Assembly (NCBI RefSeq): GCF_043290135.1
Contig: NC_134701.1
Span: 204,057,601 to 204,121,600, forward strand
Origin: Rhipicephalus microplus
Taxonomy: Eukaryota > Arthropoda > Arachnida > Ixodida > Ixodidae
Length of the DNA: 64,000 nucleotides
Reading direction: 5' to 3'
The first letter of the stretch is position 1. The number at the start of each line of letters is the position of its first letter. The notes under the pieces are model-generated. The model made no database searches. It was not told the origin of the DNA and saw only the letters and a program-made list of their open reading frames with translations. Positions 62,358 through 64,000 of the stretch are shown piece after piece. The position numbers and the translations under genes were made by a program.

Positions 62358-62627
62358 CTGCCATGGTGGCCTAGTGGCTAAGGTACTCGGATGTTGACCC
62401 GCAGGTTGCGGGAATGAATCCCGGCTGTGGCGCCCGCATTTCCGATGGAGGCGAAAATGCTATATGTCCGTGTGCTAAGATTTGGGTGCATGTTAAAGAA
62501 CCCCAGGAGGTATAAATTTCAGAAGTACTCCACAACGGCGTCTCTCGTAGTCATATATTGGTTCTCGAACGTCACACCCTACAAATCAATCAATCGATCA
62601 CTCAATCAATCAATTAATCACTCACTT
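62358..62627 (+). mobile_element. tRNA-derived SINE, best-preserved plus-strand copy
   Basis: Landmarks in order: head TGCCATGGTGGCCTAGTGG with A-box-like TAGTGGCTAAGG, GACCCGCAGGTTGCGGG, B-box-like GGGAATGAATCCCGG, the ATTTCCGATGGAGGCGAAAA block, GTCCGTGTGCTAAGATTTGG, GTTAAAGAACCCCAGGAGG, GGCGTCTCTCGTAGTCATAT and an AATC tail (62583-62627). Pol III would transcribe such elements from the internal boxes; movement would need LINE enzymes. Confidence 0.9.
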
Positions 62628-63052
62628 TATTCTCGTATGTAACTCGTTCAGTTGCCACCTACAACAAGCGTTCCCAATGCATTTTTTAAAGAAAGCACAA
62701 CCTGCACATTATTTGCACCTACTTGACTACTATTACAGTAATGCTCTGCTTACTAATTGCATTGCAAGGATGTCTTACCAGCAAAGCTTGGAACAAAAAT
62801 ACGTTCTGCGAAGAGAGATAGCGTTGTAAAACACTCTTTCACACGAGCGACGGCTTTTGCTGAAGGGAAACTTTCCAAATTTCAAAAATTGTTTTTATTA
62901 ACTCCAAAAGCTTTTCAACCTTGACGCCTTCATTCTTGACACTTTTATGCAGGCACGTTCAAGCGAGAAATTAAATAACGCCGAGAAGTTCCCGGGGAAG
63001 TAATCGATAGCATGGATATTTAAGGGTCCACACAGAAGCCTTTTTGTTCATA

Positions 63053-63070
63053 TGGGGGGGGGGGGGGGGG
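63053..63070. repeat. Poly-G run
   Basis: About 18 consecutive G. Similar runs of about 13 G occur at 28766-28778 and 59550-59562. Confidence 0.9.
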
Positions 63071-63546
63071 AGGTCTTGACACACTGCTAAGGAAAGAGTT
63101 CTATTTATTCATCATTAAGTTTTAGCGGCTTTTCTCACTGAAATATCCAGAATGAAGGAATGAGACCGAGACATTCAGAGTTCCATTTCACATGAGCAGG
63201 GAACCTACGCAAGGTTTGTTTTGACGTTCTAAGTTTGGAATGAAGAAAAGCTCAGTGAACAAAACACCACCGAAGCACTTTGTACATCAGCAGGAAACCA
63301 GCGAAGCTGAAAAGTTCTGCCTGGGTGTCCTGCCGGGTATATTCCAACGGTTCAATAAAGCAATTTATTATTCACTGGCTACATCTCTAGAGAAATTATA
63401 ATTGTCATTGGCAGACCAAGTGTTTCCTCGATTTTCTTTCGTCGAGTAGGGTGGAACGGCTCACTTTCTGTGGCATATCCACATTAGGCATTCTTGTGCA
63501 CGTATAACCGCCTAGCTATATACGAATTTGCTGTAAAAGTGCCTTC

Positions 63547-63650
<104 letters not shown>

Positions 63651-63880
63651 AATTTCTGTAGTTTAACGTACCAAAACCATGACTTAATTATGAGACACCA
63701 CAGTGTAGGGGTATACAGAAATCTTCTCTACTTGGCGCTTTTTAACGTTTGCCTTTATTTAAGTACGCAGGCCTCTGCCATTTTCGCCTCCATCGCCAAT
63801 GAAGGCGCCGCAGCTGGGATTCGATCCCGCGACCTGCGGGGCAGCAGCCGTGTACCTGAGCCACTAGACCACCGTGGTGG
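63651..63880 (-). mobile_element. tRNA-derived SINE, minus strand, intact B box
   Basis: In reverse orientation: head complement GAGCCACTAGACCACCGTGG at 63858-63877, an exact GGGATCGAATCCC B box (63816-63828 on the minus strand), the GCCATTTTCGCCTCCATCGC block and GTAGTTTAACGTACCAAAACC at the 3-prime end. The middle (63700-63760) has diverged. Confidence 0.88.
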
Positions 63881-63922
63881 GGTCAGTCCAGCACATTAAC
63901 CACTAAACTACCGTGACAGGTG
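63881..63922 (-). mobile_element. Extra truncated SINE head
   Basis: The minus strand reads TGTCACGGTAGTTTAGTGG then TTAATGTGCTGGACTGACC, a second SINE head that stops where the full copy's head begins. It makes a partial head-to-tail dimer. Confidence 0.65.
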
Positions 63923-64000
63923 CCATTAAGCCGGCAATCAGAAACAAAGGTTGTTTGGTACATGACACGACACAAGTTAAACGGTTTTTGTGAAGTATAC

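Noticed and set aside
62358..62440. Functional tRNA gene
   Set aside because: The tRNA-like part is only the head of a SINE whose body recurs in other copies, and the acceptor stem cannot be paired.

Overview
The window looks like intronic or intergenic nuclear DNA of an arthropod, most probably a hard tick (Ixodidae, Rhipicephalus-like). The grounds are at least seven copies of a tRNA-derived SINE that resembles the Ruka-type SINEs of ixodid ticks, abundant RTE-like LINE relics, a Ty3/gypsy element, long microsatellites and very low gene density. The species assignment is inference from repeat content; no taxonomic marker gene is present.

Host coding content is minimal. One exon is convincing: 20635-21042 (+), a symmetric phase 1-1 exon encoding an Ig domain that matches the first Ig domain of Dscam-family cell-adhesion receptors. 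A CpG-rich block at about 16960-17880 ends in a short open frame with a splice donor at 17859 whose phase (1) fits this exon, so it is a candidate first exon and promoter region. If both belong to one gene, the rest of the window (21043-64000) is largely a repeat-filled intron, because no further Ig or FN3 exon is recognisable.

Layout. 1-7750: SINEs, a palindromic AAT/ATT microsatellite, a candidate 633-bp solo LTR (2883-3515), an element with TCTG arrays, and a LINE 3-prime relic. 7797-8442: a GC-rich element with 12-bp inverted termini. 9892-10307: a copy of a repeat family whose larger copy is at 53240-54873. 12240-14985: a long RTE-like LINE pseudogene. 21613-24392: a complete piggyBac element with TTAA target duplication, inverted ends and a transposase frame broken only by three stops. 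25000-35040: SINEs, local duplications, a perfect hairpin and tandem arrays. 43522-49523: a full-length Ty3/gypsy LTR retrotransposon on the minus strand with both LTRs, ATAT target duplication, primer site, polypurine tract, gag and pol, inactivated by stops and one small duplication. 53240-54873: an array of about 148-bp units with alternating A/B types around a CpG-rich core. 55900-64000: tRNA-like relics, microsatellites and a dimeric SINE.

The mobile elements depend on each other in the usual way: SINEs carry internal Pol III boxes and would borrow LINE machinery, while the piggyBac and gypsy copies would have supplied their own enzymes before mutation. Nothing here forms an operon or pathway. 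No new multigene system was found; the most notable items are the near-intact piggyBac with three subterminal palindromes, the alternating A/B repeat array, and the Dscam Ig1 exon with a phase-matched upstream donor.
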